Both the position numbers and the translations under genes were made by a program. This document shows, piece after piece, positions 23,318 through 33,599 of a DNA stretch of 64,000 nt (the first letter of the stretch is position 1; each line of letters starts with the position of its first letter). Origin of the DNA: Ahaetulla prasina (lineage: Eukaryota; Chordata; Lepidosauria; Squamata; Colubridae); the NCBI RefSeq assembly GCF_028640845.1, contig NC_080540.1, positions 137,606,420 through 137,670,419 of the forward strand, in the 5' to 3' direction. Below the pieces are notes generated by a model that did not search any database, was not told the origin of the DNA, and was given only the letters and a program-made list of their open reading frames with translations.

Positions 23318-24141
23318 CCAGAGGCTCAGTCTTCAGGAGCCAGCGAGTGGTCATCTCCACCGGCGCCAGTCTTTCGGGATGGGGAGCACATCTCGATCAA
23401 CACCTAGCCCAGGGCAAGTGGTCTCCATCGGAATGCCATTACGGCATCAATTTTCTGGAGTTACGGGCCATACGTCTGGCTCTTCTGGCATTCAAGGATC
23501 TTATCCGGGGCAGGGATGTCCTTGTGCTCACGGACAACGTGACGGCGAAGGCGCATATAAACAGGTGGGGTGGCACTCATTCTCGCTCGCTTATGACGGA
23601 AGCGCTCTCCCTCGGTCATTGGACCGAATCCCACTTGCGCTCTTTGAAAGCGGAACATATTGCGGGAACAGACAACTGCACGGCAGACTCCCTCAGTCGT
23701 CAGACCATCGATCAGGCGGAATGGTCATTGTCCCCAGAGAACTTCCAGGAGTTGACAAACAGCTTCGGACTCCCACTGGTGGACTTGTTCGCCTCCCACT
23801 CCAACAATCAAGTTCCTCGCTTCTTTTCGAGATTCCGCTCTCGGGGGGCGGAGGCAGTGGATGCCCTCCGCAGCAAGTGGCCTCCGGGCCTTCTATATGC
23901 CTTTCCGCCAATTCCACTGATCCCAAGGGTGATAAGGAAGCTACTCACGGAGAAGGCGGAGTTGATATTGGTCGCCCCATTCTGGCCCAGGAGACCCTGG
24001 TTCGCAGATCTGATGTCTCTTTCAATACGAGAACCGTGGAGGATACCAGACGACCAGGTTTCTCTCCACCAGGGACCAGTTTTACATCCCGATCCACAAT
24101 GGCTACGTCTAGCCGTGTGGAGATTGAGCGGGGCATCTTGA
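23209..24141 (+). CDS. DIRS RNase H and methyltransferase-like domains
   Basis: Recognisable homology starts at about 23300. The RNase H part reads VVISTGASLSGWGAHL, then INFLELRAIRLALLAF (Glu), VLTDNVTAKAHINRWGG (Asp) and GTDNCTADSLSR (Asp). The first motif is normally TDAS, so the first catalytic aspartate appears replaced by glycine in this copy. After about 23740 follows a segment typical of DIRS elements (LVDLFASHSNNQVPRFFSR, YAFPPIPLIPRVIRKL, LVAPFWPRRPWF), usually called a DAM-methylase-like domain. The frame ends at 24141, overlapping the recombinase frame by some tens of bases. Confidence 0.82.
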   Translation: MVPLATSKETTQFIKTSGDHSTGSGRLFGLVELETLARGSVFRSQRVVISTGASLSGWGAHLDQHLAQGKWSPSECHYGINFLELRAIRLALLAFKDLIRGRDVLVLTDNVTAKAHINRWGGTHSRSLMTEALSLGHWTESHLRSLKAEHIAGTDNCTADSLSRQTIDQAEWSLSPENFQELTNSFGLPLVDLFASHSNNQVPRFFSRFRSRGAEAVDALRSKWPPGLLYAFPPIPLIPRVIRKLLTEKAELILVAPFWPRRPWFADLMSLSIREPWRIPDDQVSLHQGPVLHPDPQWLRLAVWRLSGAS

Positions 24142-25172
24142 CTAAAGCAAAGGTTCCATGCCAAGCCATCCCAACTATGCTGGCCTCACGCAGGGATTCC
24201 ACCAAGAGGATTTATGAGGCTACTTGGCGTGTCTTTGTTGACTGGTGCACGCCCCAGGGAATAGTAGCATCTGAGGCCTCAGTTCTAGACATTCTGGCTT
24301 TTCTGCAGCGAGGTCTCGATGCCGGGCTAGCAACCAACACACTCAAAAGACAGGTGGCGGCGCTTTCCTCGATTTTGAGATGCGGTTCACTCATTCCTCT
24401 CTCAAAAGAGCCTCACATTCAACAGTTTCTTCGGGGCGCTTCTAATGTCAACCCTCCAGTAGTTCATCGGTTCCCAACCTGGCGATTGAATGCAGTACTT
24501 AACGCTCTGACCAAGACACCCTTTGAACCGTTGAGGGAATCATCTCTTCGATTCCTGTCACTCAAAGTCGCCTTTCTAATTGCCATTACCTCGGCCCGCA
24601 GGATATCAGAACTATCGGCCCTGTCTGTGCGACAAGATCTCTGCAAGTTCTTCAACGATAGAGTGGTATTACGATTGGACTCTACCTTTCTCCCTAAAGT
24701 CAACAGTCAGTTTCATAGGGCTCAGGAAATAGTTTTACCTGACTTCTGTCCGAATCCCAGACATCACTTAGAGAAAGTGTGGCATACTCTGGACGTAAGG
24801 AGAGCATTGAAGATATACATTGATCGTACTGCTTCGTTCCGTAAAACGGAGGCCCTCTTTGTGTCGTTCCAACCACTTTCTATGGGCTTAAAAGTGACCA
24901 AATCGGTTCTCGCCAGGTGGATCAGGGCTACGATAGCCACGGCCTACGAAAACCTGTCTCTACCGGTACCTCGCAATATTTCGGCACACTCGACCAGGAG
25001 CGCCGCTTCGTCGGCTGCTTGGGGCGCCCAGGCATCGATCGATGAGATCTGCAGAGCGGCGACTTGGTCGACTCCCTCTTCGTTTATTCGGCACTACCGG
25101 GTGGACTCCTATGCGCCGGCCGACGCGGCGTTTGGCAGACGGGTCCTGCAGTCGGTCCTTTCTCAACAATGA
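23379..25172 (+). CDS. DIRS tyrosine recombinase
   Basis: The frame is open for 597 codons. The first roughly 245 codons overlap RNase H/methylase in another frame and are probably not meaningful; recombinase homology starts near 24110. It has an N-terminal SAM-like core-binding part (RRDSTKRIYEATWRVFVDWC, LDILAFLQRGLDAGLATNT) and then the catalytic part. Arg is in ITSARRISEL (residues 407-408), HSTR at 537-540 and the nucleophile Tyr in RHYRVD at 573. All the expected catalytic positions are present. The family inserts the circular DNA intermediate instead of using an integrase. The frame ends 47 bases before the internal complementary region. Confidence 0.87.
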   Translation: MGSTSRSTPSPGQVVSIGMPLRHQFSGVTGHTSGSSGIQGSYPGQGCPCAHGQRDGEGAYKQVGWHSFSLAYDGSALPRSLDRIPLALFESGTYCGNRQLHGRLPQSSDHRSGGMVIVPRELPGVDKQLRTPTGGLVRLPLQQSSSSLLFEIPLSGGGGSGCPPQQVASGPSICLSANSTDPKGDKEATHGEGGVDIGRPILAQETLVRRSDVSFNTRTVEDTRRPGFSPPGTSFTSRSTMATSSRVEIERGILTKAKVPCQAIPTMLASRRDSTKRIYEATWRVFVDWCTPQGIVASEASVLDILAFLQRGLDAGLATNTLKRQVAALSSILRCGSLIPLSKEPHIQQFLRGASNVNPPVVHRFPTWRLNAVLNALTKTPFEPLRESSLRFLSLKVAFLIAITSARRISELSALSVRQDLCKFFNDRVVLRLDSTFLPKVNSQFHRAQEIVLPDFCPNPRHHLEKVWHTLDVRRALKIYIDRTASFRKTEALFVSFQPLSMGLKVTKSVLARWIRATIATAYENLSLPVPRNISAHSTRSAASSAAWGAQASIDEICRAATWSTPSSFIRHYRVDSYAPADAAFGRRVLQSVLSQQ

Positions 25173-25218
25173 CAGACCGCCATCTTCCCTCCCGGTAAGA
25201 CATTGAGCTTGGGTATGT

Positions 25219-25291
25219 CCCATTCCTGACGGCCGTTTTCCCCGACATGGAGAAGGGAACGTTGTCTTACCTGAACGTGCCTTCTTGGAGA
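25219..25291 (+). repeat. DIRS internal complementary region
   Basis: 25219-25253 is the reverse complement of the left outer edge (CCATTCCTGACGGCCGTTTT, then CCCCGACATGGAGAA). 25254-25291 is the reverse complement of the right outer edge (GGGAACGTTGTCTTACCTGA, then ACGTGCCTTCTTGGAG). The two meet at 25253/25254, which defines the element's outer ends at about 19541 and 25548. Confidence 0.92.
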
Positions 25292-25400
25292 GGGAACGTC
25301 AGCCCCACCCATGGCGTCTGTCCAAGAGGGGGTTGGGGCGGGAGTGCGCTAATTCTTTTTCATTTCAGTACTGCACGAGGGCCTACGCCTGGATCCTCGC

Positions 25401-25511
25401 CGAAAAAGCTGGAAGGGAAGAGAAGGCGGGGACTATAAGCAACAAATTTTTCAAGACTCGGTCCAATCAGCAAACGAGGAGATTAACCCATTCCTGACGG
25501 CCGTTTTCCCC
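25401..25511 (+). repeat. DIRS right inverted terminal repeat
   Basis: Begins CGAAAAAGCTGGAAGGGAAG and ends ACGGCCGTTTTCCCC; complementary to 19552-19663. The unpaired outer extension 25511-25548 is complementary to part of the internal region. Confidence 0.92.
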
Positions 25512-25548
25512 TCTCCAAGAAGGGACGTTCAGGTAAGACAACGTTCCC

Positions 25549-26377
25549 ATCTCTACCAACTGATTATGTTTTCACTCAATTCCTCATCCTTAAGTTTTGT
25601 TTTATAACTATTTTTTTAAAAAAAATATAACAGTTGTTTAGATTATGTCAGTATAATCTTTTGCTCCCTTTTTTCCGTTTGATATCAAAAAAAAGATCCA
25701 ATTTCATTTGATAATAATGCTGAATAAGAGCCAAAAATTTCAAGACCATTTCTATAGATTTTTCTAATAAGAAGTTTTTGATAAATTTCAGAATACTTTT
25801 TGTCAGGAGTTAACCAAGCCACGTCCTACTAAAAATGCACTACTATTAATCACAAGCAAGCAGCTTCAAAGTCAGGTATAAAATAGCAGTAAAACTGTTC
25901 TCCTGACTTTGGGCTGCCTTCACCTTTCAGGACAAATTAAGAAGGAATAAATCTCTGCATATGGTTCTTTATTCTTCATCTTTCCATGCAGATGCTTCTC
26001 TTTCCATCTTCTAAGTTCTTGGAATGAGTGGAGAGTTAGGTATTTCATCCTATAGCTGGGAAAGGCAAGTAATTTGGACTCCAAAGGCAATTGGCATATG
26101 TGAAATTCTCCTTGCTGCAATATGGATTTATACTCATTGATTAGGCTGCCCTTCAGCCAGTTCCCTCTGGCTCTGGGGCAGTTTGCATCCAGTTTGAAAA
26201 GAAGAGATTTTCCCTTTTAACATGTGTTAGAAGACAGTTCGTATTCATCCAACAACAGCAAAAAACAAAACAAAAAACCCCCAATCATGATTGGGAGAAG
26301 GCCAAGAGGCAGCATTGCAAATATTTAAACTACATTGTACTTTGGCTGTTTTGAAAACTGTAGTGAAGAAAATAGAT
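25549..26377. other. intron sequence, no recognised element
   Basis: Nothing recognised. Confidence 0.4.
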
Positions 26378-26891
26378 CAGGGGTAGTCAACTTTTTTATA
26401 CCTACCGCCCATTTTTGTATCTCTGTTAGTAGTAAAATTTTCTAACCGCCCACCGGTTCCACAGTAATGCGCCGTGTAGCGTCGTCTGCGCATCTCGCAC
26501 ATCATGGGTTGGGTTTGGGGGGGGGCGCCGGCTACCAGCTCTGTTTGTCTGTTACAGCTGGGTGGTGTGGGGGGAGATGTACGAGCTATTCTGAGACGAG
26601 GCTCTTTTGTTTGCGGTCGCACTATAGCACCATTTAGTTTCACTTATGTAACGTGAACTAAACTTATGCGCGGGCGATACAAATAGTATATTTTCAGAAA
26701 TTTAAATTGTCCCAGGGAATTTTATGAAAACCTAATGAAAATGTTTTTAAATAATGCTATGAAATTTTTTTAAAAAGTCAATTAAATTAAAAAAAAGGAA
26801 AGTGCTTCAGTATTGGACAAAACCCCTACCGCCCACCATGAAAGCTGGAATGCCCACTGGTGGGCGGTAGGGACCAGGTTGACTACCACTG
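26378..26891. mobile_element. hAT-type MITE (CAGGGGTAGTCAAC family)
   Basis: The left end CAGGGGTAGTCAACTTTTT pairs with the right end GTTGACTACCACTG. Flanking octamers AAATAGAT and TAATAAAT agree at 6 of 8 positions, consistent with an old hAT duplication. Inside, TACCGCCCA/TGGGCGGTA words recur near both ends as subterminal inverted repeats. Confidence 0.78.
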
Positions 26892-26970
26892 TAATAAATT
26901 AACAACCCTTTTAATCTTCTACTGTATAATTTCATTCATGGTAGGTATTTGTGATACAAATGCTATCATC

Positions 26971-28121
26971 AGAGGTCGACCCCGCAGCGCCTCACTTGTG
27001 GGGTGCCGCAGGGGTCGATTCTCTCGTCCCTTCTGTTCAACATCTACATGAAGCCGCTGGGTGAGATCATCAGTGGCTTCGGTGTGAGGTACCAGCTGTA
27101 CGCTGATGACACCCAGCTGTACTTCTCCACACCAGGCCACCCCAATGAAGCTATCGAAGTGCTGTCCCGGTGTCTGGAAGCCGTACGGGTCTGGATGGGG
27201 AGAAACAGGCTCAAGCTCAATCCCTCCAAGACGGAGTGGCTGTGGATGCCGGCATCCCGGTACAGTCAGCTGAGTCCACGGCTGACTGTTGGGAGCGAGT
27301 CATTGGCCCCGATGGAGAGGGTGCGCAACTTGGGCGTTCTCCTGGATGAACGGCTGTCTTTTGAAGACCACCTGACGGCCGCCTCCAGGAGAGCTTTCCA
27401 CCAGGTTCGCCTGGTGCGCCAGCTGCGCCCCTTTCTAGACCGGGATGCCTTATGCACAGTCACTCACGCCCTTGTGACGTCTCGTCTGGATTACTGCAAT
27501 GCTCTCTACATGGGGCTCCCTTGAGGGGCATCCGGAGGCTTCAGTTAGTCAGAATGCAGCTGCGCGGGTGATAGAGGAGCCCTCGTGGCTACCGCGTGAC
27601 ACCTATCCTGCGCAGGCTGCACTGGCTACCTGTGGCCTTCGGGTGCGCTTCAAGGTGTTGGTGAACGTCTTCAAAGCGCTCCATGGCATAGGGCCGGGCT
27701 ATCTACGGGACCGCCTGCTGCTACCGAATACCTCTCACCGACCCGTGCGCTCTCACAGAGGGACTCCTCAGGGTGCCGTCGGTAGCGACAGTGTCGTCTG
27801 GCGGCGCCCAGGGAAGGGCCTTCTCTGTGGGGCTCCGCCCTCTGGAGCGAACTCCCCAGGACTCCGTCAACTTCGGACCTCCGAACCTTTCGTCGCTAGC
27901 TTAAAACTCACCTATTCATCTGCGCTGGACTGGGTTAGTTTTTAAACTTATGGGTTTTTAATGGGTTTTATTCTAAATTTTAATCATGGCCAATTTAATA
28001 AGTTTTTAAATTATATTTTAATCGTATTTATATTGTATTATTTTGTATTTTTTATCAGGCTGTGAACCGCCCTGAGTCCTTCGGGAGAAGGGCGGTATAA
28101 AAATTTAAATAAATAAATAAA
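26971..28121 (+). mobile_element. L2-clade LINE, 5'-truncated, sense (copy 3)
   Basis: Starts inside the RT at GGTCGACCCCGCAGCGCC. It covers PQGSILSSLLFNIYMKPLG, YADDTQLYFSTPGHP and the thumb (LNPSKTEWLW, LGVLLDERLSFEDHL, SRLDYCNALYMGLP) in one frame to 27524, then shifts. The 3' end is GCTGTGAACCGCCCTGAGTC, then GGGAGAAGGGCGGTATAAAA with AAAT repeats. It is the same family as copies 1 and 2 and the only one in gene orientation. Confidence 0.88.
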
Positions 28122-28202
28122 AATAAATCTTGGTATTTTAGATATGTACCAGTTCACAATTTTTGCATATTATGCAGCAGTCTGCTTTTTTAACATGATC
28201 CT

Positions 28203-28417
28203 CAGAGGTGAGTTTCACATAATTTTACCACTTGTTCACCACGCACCAAAAATGTGAGCGCATGCACATGCGCTTTGCTCACGTGCATGGCTTGCACTCA
28301 TGCACACGGCTTAGAAAACATGGCTAAATAGGACTACATCGCGCCGAGGCAGGGGGGCGGGGGCGGGGCACTACCTGTTCACCCAAACCGGTCCAAACCA
28401 GCTATATACCACCACTG
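28203..28417. mobile_element. hAT-type MITE, diverged
   Basis: The left end CAGAGGTGAGTTTCA and right end TATACCACCACTG belong to the CAGTGGTGGGATTCA family. The interior has GCGCATGCACATGCGC-like words and GGCGGGGGCGGGGC. No convincing 8-bp duplication remains. Confidence 0.65.
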
Positions 28418-28664
28418 ATCAATCCCACAGATTACATTTTATACATGAGACAGAGTCAGGTTGTTATATGGAAAATGTGATTGCAAATATGTTCTGAAAT
28501 TCACAAGCTCGCTTGACATGAATTGTTATGAATGTCACAATACCATCGCCATATTTTTTACCTTTTTAAAAACAAAAGGAGAATTGCAACACAGCCTTCT
28601 CCTCAATAGATGAGTTATTTATCTTCCTATTTTTCCCCTCTTTCTAATTCTTTTATGTAGACTA

Positions 28665-28800
28665 CAGATAGTCTTCCACTTATAACCACAATTGGGACCC
28701 TGAATATTGTTTGTTGAGAGAAGTGGTTGTTAAGCAAGATACACACATGACTGCTGCACTCAGTGTCTGTAATCCTGGCATTCCTAGTTGCAGTCATTAA
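28665..28800. mobile_element. Tigger-like MITE, truncated
   Basis: TA then CAGATAGTCTTCCACTTATA and ACCACAATTGGGACC; also GTTGTTAAGCAAGATA. The right inverted end is missing. Confidence 0.6.
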
Positions 28801-30778
28801 ACCATCCCCCAGGTCATTATGTGGATGGAACAAAACAGCTGCCTCCTGAGTTCAGCTCCCTTCTATTCCCGGAAGAGAACAGTTCTGGTGGGCTACAGGA
28901 ACAGATTGTTGGGATTGGAGCTCCATTTCTCCAACCCACCAGAGGTGTTCAGATACCCTCCATACATGAAAGAGAACTAGTCCAGTGGGCTGCAGGAATG
29001 GAGTTCAAAACTTCAAAATCCAAATTTCATTTTTCCACCCTGCTTCAACTGGTGTCATCCCTAGGGTAATATAGCTTTATTGACCTTAGAAATAATAATA
29101 TGTAGAGTCATTTGAGGACTTAAAACTGAAAAGTTTATAAAAGTGGAATACTTAGGGGATTATACTTACTGCCATAGTGAACAATTCAAATTGTTGCTTT
29201 ATAAATCTGACACACAATTATCTGCATTGTTCATAAGCTTTGGGTAATCTATTCCTATCTTTCTTAAATAAAAAGACAGTAAGCAAAGTAGTGAAGAGTT
29301 GTTACTAGTAAAAGTCATATTCTTTGCAAACTCGGTGTCATAAATTGCCTTGTTCTTCATTTATGATAGGCAGATGCCTACTGAGAATTAGTTCAGCATA
29401 ATTCTTTTATTTATTAGATTTACTGTATATGACTACCCATTTCACACATAAAGCAACTCAACACAATAAAAACCTCAGTACAATAATGAAGTATAATAAA
29501 TGAAACACATCAGAAAATAAAAAGAAAAACTGAGGATAAACCAGTCAGTAACAAACTCATTCAACCCATAAATTTAAGAATAGAACATAAAATGCAGATT
29601 TCTTTTTCATTTTTTTAATATTCTGCTTTATGGCCAATGTTCTTCAGACTGATTAAACTGCGGTGCTTTCTCCAAATGACAGGTTAGCGAAGACTCAACA
29701 GCAAAAGAATAAGTCAATTGGATTTTTTTTTAAAAAAATGTGTGTGCGTGTGTGAATGGAATATAGTAGGATCTTTTCCTTTGGATTGTCTACATTTTCT
29801 TGAGTTCTAGAATTCTGGGATGAATCTTTCAGATGGTTTTTCCTGGAGCAGCCCTTTGTTCTGTTAGCTTTATGAAGCTGGATTCCCAGATGCTTGTTCC
29901 ATAATTGTCTGTTTTAAGAATTTGCATTTTTGCATATGTACTTTATTGCACTTTTCAGACAGGGAAAAGGGCCTGTTTTTTCCTCTCCTTATTCCTGCCT
30001 AGTATGATAATTAGGGAAATTGCTTTTCCATTGGAGCAAGCTGATTCCAGCATTTGGAGGACTATGTGCATTTTTGGTAGCATAGATTCCTGGGAGAAAT
30101 GAAACCTTTGGAAGAAACCAGTGTTTTGGAAACAGACTTGTTCCATTTTTCATATAACTGAGGGTTTTAAATTCTTGACTACAAGAGTCAGAGATATACA
30201 TGTAGCAACTTTCTTAAGCAGAAAGCTGATTTTTTTAAAAAAAATTACATTTCTTTTAGGACCAGTATGGTATAATGATGGAAAAATTAGATTAGGGGCA
30301 GGGAGAGCCAGGTTCGAGTCCTCTCATTAGTCATGGAAGATGACTTGCACCAGTCACTTCCTATCAACCTTTATCAGCATCAGTCTGCATAACAAACCAT
30401 CTCATGGCATCATGCATTAATAAAAATTCCCCAGTAGAAGGGGAAATGATTAGATTAATGATCTAACTCCTGCTGTAGTCTGTCTTTCTTGGCTCTCAAC
30501 AAAATAAAATGTGCCTACTGGTGCTTAACATTCCTTCTTCTAATACAATATATTGCTAGTTCCATGTGAAAGAGCGGTGCTAATGTCCCAGGAAAACAGA
30601 TTGTAATGCCCATTCACTTCTGTTGTCACTGTAGTAGTTGTTGTTGCTGTCAGAATTTTCATTCTGGTCAAAATGTGCATCTTTTTTCCTGTATAAAATA
30701 CTTTTTTCCATGGAATGGGTCTGAAAATTTTAATTTTAATAATTCCTTGGCATTAGTCTAAGATTTTATAGGGACATA
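28801..30778. other. intron sequence, mostly unassigned
   Basis: About 2 kb. Around 29405-29500 (TTTATTTATTAGATTTACTG) there may be an old antisense L2-like tail. No frame with support. Confidence 0.4.
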
Positions 30779-31007
30779 AGAGCCGTGGTGGCGCAGTGGT
30801 TAGAATGCAGTATCGCACGGATAACTCACTGATCACTTCAAGAGTTCAATTATGACCAGCTCAAGGTTGACTGGACCTTCCATTCCTCCAAGTTCGGTAA
30901 AATGAGGACCCAGATTGATGGGGGCAATATGCTGACTCTGTAAAATGTCTTAGAGAAGGCTGTAAAGCACTGTGAAGCGGTATATAAGTCTAAGTGCTAT
31001 TGCTAAG
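30779..31007 (+). mobile_element. tRNA-derived SINE with L2-like tail, sense
   Basis: Head GAGCCGTGGTGGCGCAGTGG (A-box like) and a decayed B-box (GAGTTCAATTATGACC). The body contains AAAATGAGGACCCAGATTGA. The tail GGCTGTAAAGCACTGTGAAG and GGTATATAAGTCTAAGTGCT is the usual end of this snake SINE. Confidence 0.8.
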
Positions 31008-31466
31008 TATGATGTCCAAGAGTTTGCTACAGGCCAACTTATACCCTGTCTGCCTTCCATTTCTACAATAATTTCCTGACTAATCTTGCTTTCATTTCAT
31101 AATTTCTCAACCTCCTTGTTGTCACCTAGGCACTTTCTTTATTTGGTGCCCCACCCTTTTTTCTTTTTACAATGCTTGCATGACTCAGTTTCCTTTGTTA
31201 GCTTTACAGGGCTGTTCTGTCAGGAATTACTTTTTTTCCCCTTTTGTGTGTGACAGATTCTTGGTTACAAGGCAGTAAAACATGATGTGCAACTTCATTT
31301 TTAAAACCGGTGGTTGGAATAACAAGTTTACTTTTAGCAGTGATTGAGAAAGATACATACCTGCCTTCCTGCCAGATGTTTGAATTAGCTGTGCTTTATT
31401 TTAATAGTGGGAGAACATGTGGCCTTTAAATCCTAACTTCTTTTACCTCTGCAGGATAGTATAGGA

Positions 31467-31565
31467 CAGTAATGGCTAAACTTTTTGCTGTTGCGTGCCA
31501 AAAGTGGGGGTCGTGCGAGCACGTGCCCACACCCAAAATTCAATGTGCCCTGCCCCCACATGCGA

Positions 31566-31599
<34 letters not shown>

Positions 31600-31881
31600 C
31601 CCCCGCTTTTGGCACGTGATGGCCCAGTGGGCCTGGTAGGCCCATTTTTTGCCCTCCCCAGGCTCCAGAGCCTTTTTTGGAGCCTGGGGAGGGCGAAAAC
31701 GGCCTTTCCTCTCCCAGAGGTCCTCCGGAGGTCAGAAACAGCCTGTTTCCTGATTTCCGATGGGCCTAGAATACCCAAAAATCAGGTGGCTGGCACGCTG
31801 AGCTAGGGCAATGCTCATGTGCCCACAGATATGGCTCCACATGCCATTTGTGGCACGCGTGCCATAGGTTCACCATCACAG
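31467..31881. mobile_element. hAT-type MITE (CAGTGATGGTGAACC family) with CA repeat and hairpin
   Basis: The left end CAGTAATGGCTAAACTTTT pairs with the right end ATAGGTTCACCATCACAG. Flanking octamers GTATAGGA and ATATAGGA agree at 7 of 8. It contains an (AC)n run at 31566-31596 and a 17-bp hairpin (31651-31667 with 31678-31694). Confidence 0.82.
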
Positions 31882-31904
31882 ATATAGGATATTGTATAGG
31901 TTTC

Positions 31905-32070
31905 ATAGAATAAACTTATGGAGCACCTACAGCTCTGGCAAGCAAGCTGTTCTACTGATTAATTGTTCTCACTGTCAGGAAATTTCTTCTTAGTTCCAGG
32001 TTGGATCTCCTTTTGAAGAGCTTCTATCTATTGCTTCTTGTCCTCCCTTCAGGTGCTATTTGATCAGTAT
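31905..32070 (-). mobile_element. CR1 LINE 3' fragment, antisense
   Basis: GGCAAGCAAGCTGTTCTACT, TTGTTCTCACTGTCAGGAAA, TTTCTTCTTAGTTCCAGGTT and TGCTTCTTGTCCTCCCTTCA are inverted words of the CR1 3' ORF end; compare the sense copy at 42968. Confidence 0.7.
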
Positions 32071-32221
32071 TGAAATAAGATACTTTTTTTTAGCAAAGTT
32101 TTGATAACCATTTATGGACTTTTGTTGACACCAAGATTGAAAAGTTGATGTTTTGCGCATTTGCTTGTAAGATGAGGGATGGTATATGGAATAAAGAGAT
32201 ATTTGTTTCTAACCTTATAGA

Positions 32222-32525
32222 CAGTGGTGGGATTCAAAAACTTTTACTGTTGGTTCTGTGGGTGTGGTTTGGAGGGCATGGTATGGCATGGCATGGCATG
32301 GCGGGCATGGCAGGGGAAGGAGACTGTAAAATCTCCATTCCCATCCACTCCAAGTGGAGGTTACTGCAAAATCTCCATTTCCTCCCGATCAGCTCGGACT
32401 CGGGAGGCAGAGAATACATGGGGGCGTGGCCAGTCAGAGCTGGTATTTACCGGTTCTCCGAACTACTCAAAATGTCCGCTACCAATTCTCCAGAACTGGT
32501 CAGAACCTGCTGAAACCCACCTCTG
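32222..32525. mobile_element. hAT-type MITE, CAGTGGTGGGATTCA family
   Basis: The left end CAGTGGTGGGATTCAAAAAC pairs with the right end CTGAAACCCACCTCTG. Flanking octamers CTTATAGA and CTTATAGG agree at 7 of 8. It includes a short GGCAT tandem run (32276-32312). Confidence 0.85.
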
Positions 32526-33454
32526 CTTATAGGGGGTATTGTGTGGTAATGGCTGATACTATCTTATCTCCCACTCTAATTGTTTTCTGGATACTTGCGT
32601 TTGTGTACCTGTGTGTTTGTATGTAGAGATTCAGCTACAGTCAGTCTCTTTTAGGTTCTGGACTTTGCCATTTTTGAAGCATCAAGTGAGTTTTCCATAT
32701 GTGTCCATTTTTAAAAGCCGTATTGTCTTCCTCAGATCATGTGATTGTTACATTCCTTTTAATATACAGGAAGCTTCAGAGGTTTTGCTCAAAATTAACT
32801 GACTGCTTTCAAATGTTATCTAGATGCTTCCTTGATGTTAAAAGCTGAAGTCATCATTTCTTTAAAAAGCTGAAATAATCAGAATTCTGAATGTTTTGCT
32901 GCTTTTTTTTTTTTTTTTACAATCAGGGCCTACATTTATACTTTTTTCCGGATCTAGCCTTGTTAGCTTGGGGGGGTAGTTCTTAAAGCATATGTAGCTT
33001 TTCCTTATGACTTCATTTCCATTTTTGACATATTTTCTCTATCAAGACTTCCATTGTGGAAACCATCACTTCATTTTTCAAAACAAAATCAGTTTTTCTC
33101 AATTAGCTTAACTTTGTTATCCCTTGTTTCGAGTAACAATCCTCCCAGATGTTATGCTTCCCTAATATACAGTCATTGTGTTTCCTCTTAACATTAACCG
33201 ATTTCATAACATTGCTAGAAAGTAGCCAAAATCTGATGGTTTCTTCTGTCAGCAAATTCTGCTATTATATGGAGTCCTGTGTTTATACAAACAAGCTTTT
33301 CATCTTATGACAGTAAACAGAGTAAAACAAACCAGAGTTTCTAGGTCACACATTATTCTAAACCAGAGGTAGAAATTATTTTCAAAGAGAGTCTGCACAC
33401 TTTTTTAAAGTGGCCTTTAAATGGAGATATATATTGATATATTATGAAATATGG
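32526..33454. other. intron sequence, no recognised element
   Basis: Nothing recognised apart from a T16 run near 32905. Confidence 0.4.
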
Positions 33455-33590
33455 TCCTTTTGTTTCCTTTCGTTATATCCAGTTAATATAGTTATTACAT
33501 AATTATATTTATATATATGCTTATGTATTGTATAGTTATTTCATGCTCATGTTTATATTTCCTGTGTGACAAATAAAAAATTAAAAAAAG
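33455..33590 (+). mobile_element. snake LINE 3'-tail fragment
   Basis: TTTCCTTTCGTTATATCCAG and CTGTGTGACAAATAAAAAAT recur at 37251-37400 inside BovB, and a similar end lies inverted at 57735. This indicates a dispersed retroelement 3' end whose family I cannot fix. Confidence 0.6.
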
Positions 33591-33599
33591 ATAAAAGAT

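Larger units (their letters stand above)
19541..25548 (+). mobile_element. DIRS-type tyrosine-recombinase retrotransposon, near full length
   Basis: About 6 kb. It has inverted termini (19552-19663 versus 25401-25511, about 110 bp, nearly identical) and an internal complementary region at 25219-25291 that joins the complements of both outer edges. Inside, in order, are a gag-like region, reverse transcriptase with YLDD, RNase H, a methyltransferase-like domain and a tyrosine recombinase with R, HxxR and Y residues. This layout is specific to DIRS elements, which integrate by recombination of a circular intermediate and leave no target duplication. The gag and RT/RNase H frames are shifted, while the recombinase frame is open to the end. 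Confidence 0.93.

Noticed and set aside
23379..24110. First 245 codons of the DIRS recombinase frame as a separate domain
   Set aside because: They lie in another frame over the well-conserved RNase H/methylase region and show low-complexity Gly/Ser/Arg composition.
28203..28417. 8-bp target duplication around this hAT MITE
   Set aside because: The flanking octamers ATGATCCT and ATCAATCC agree at too few positions to claim one.
33455..33590. Solo LTR
   Set aside because: No TG...CA ends or target duplication. The segment ends in an A-rich tail and recurs as a truncated 3' end, which fits a LINE.
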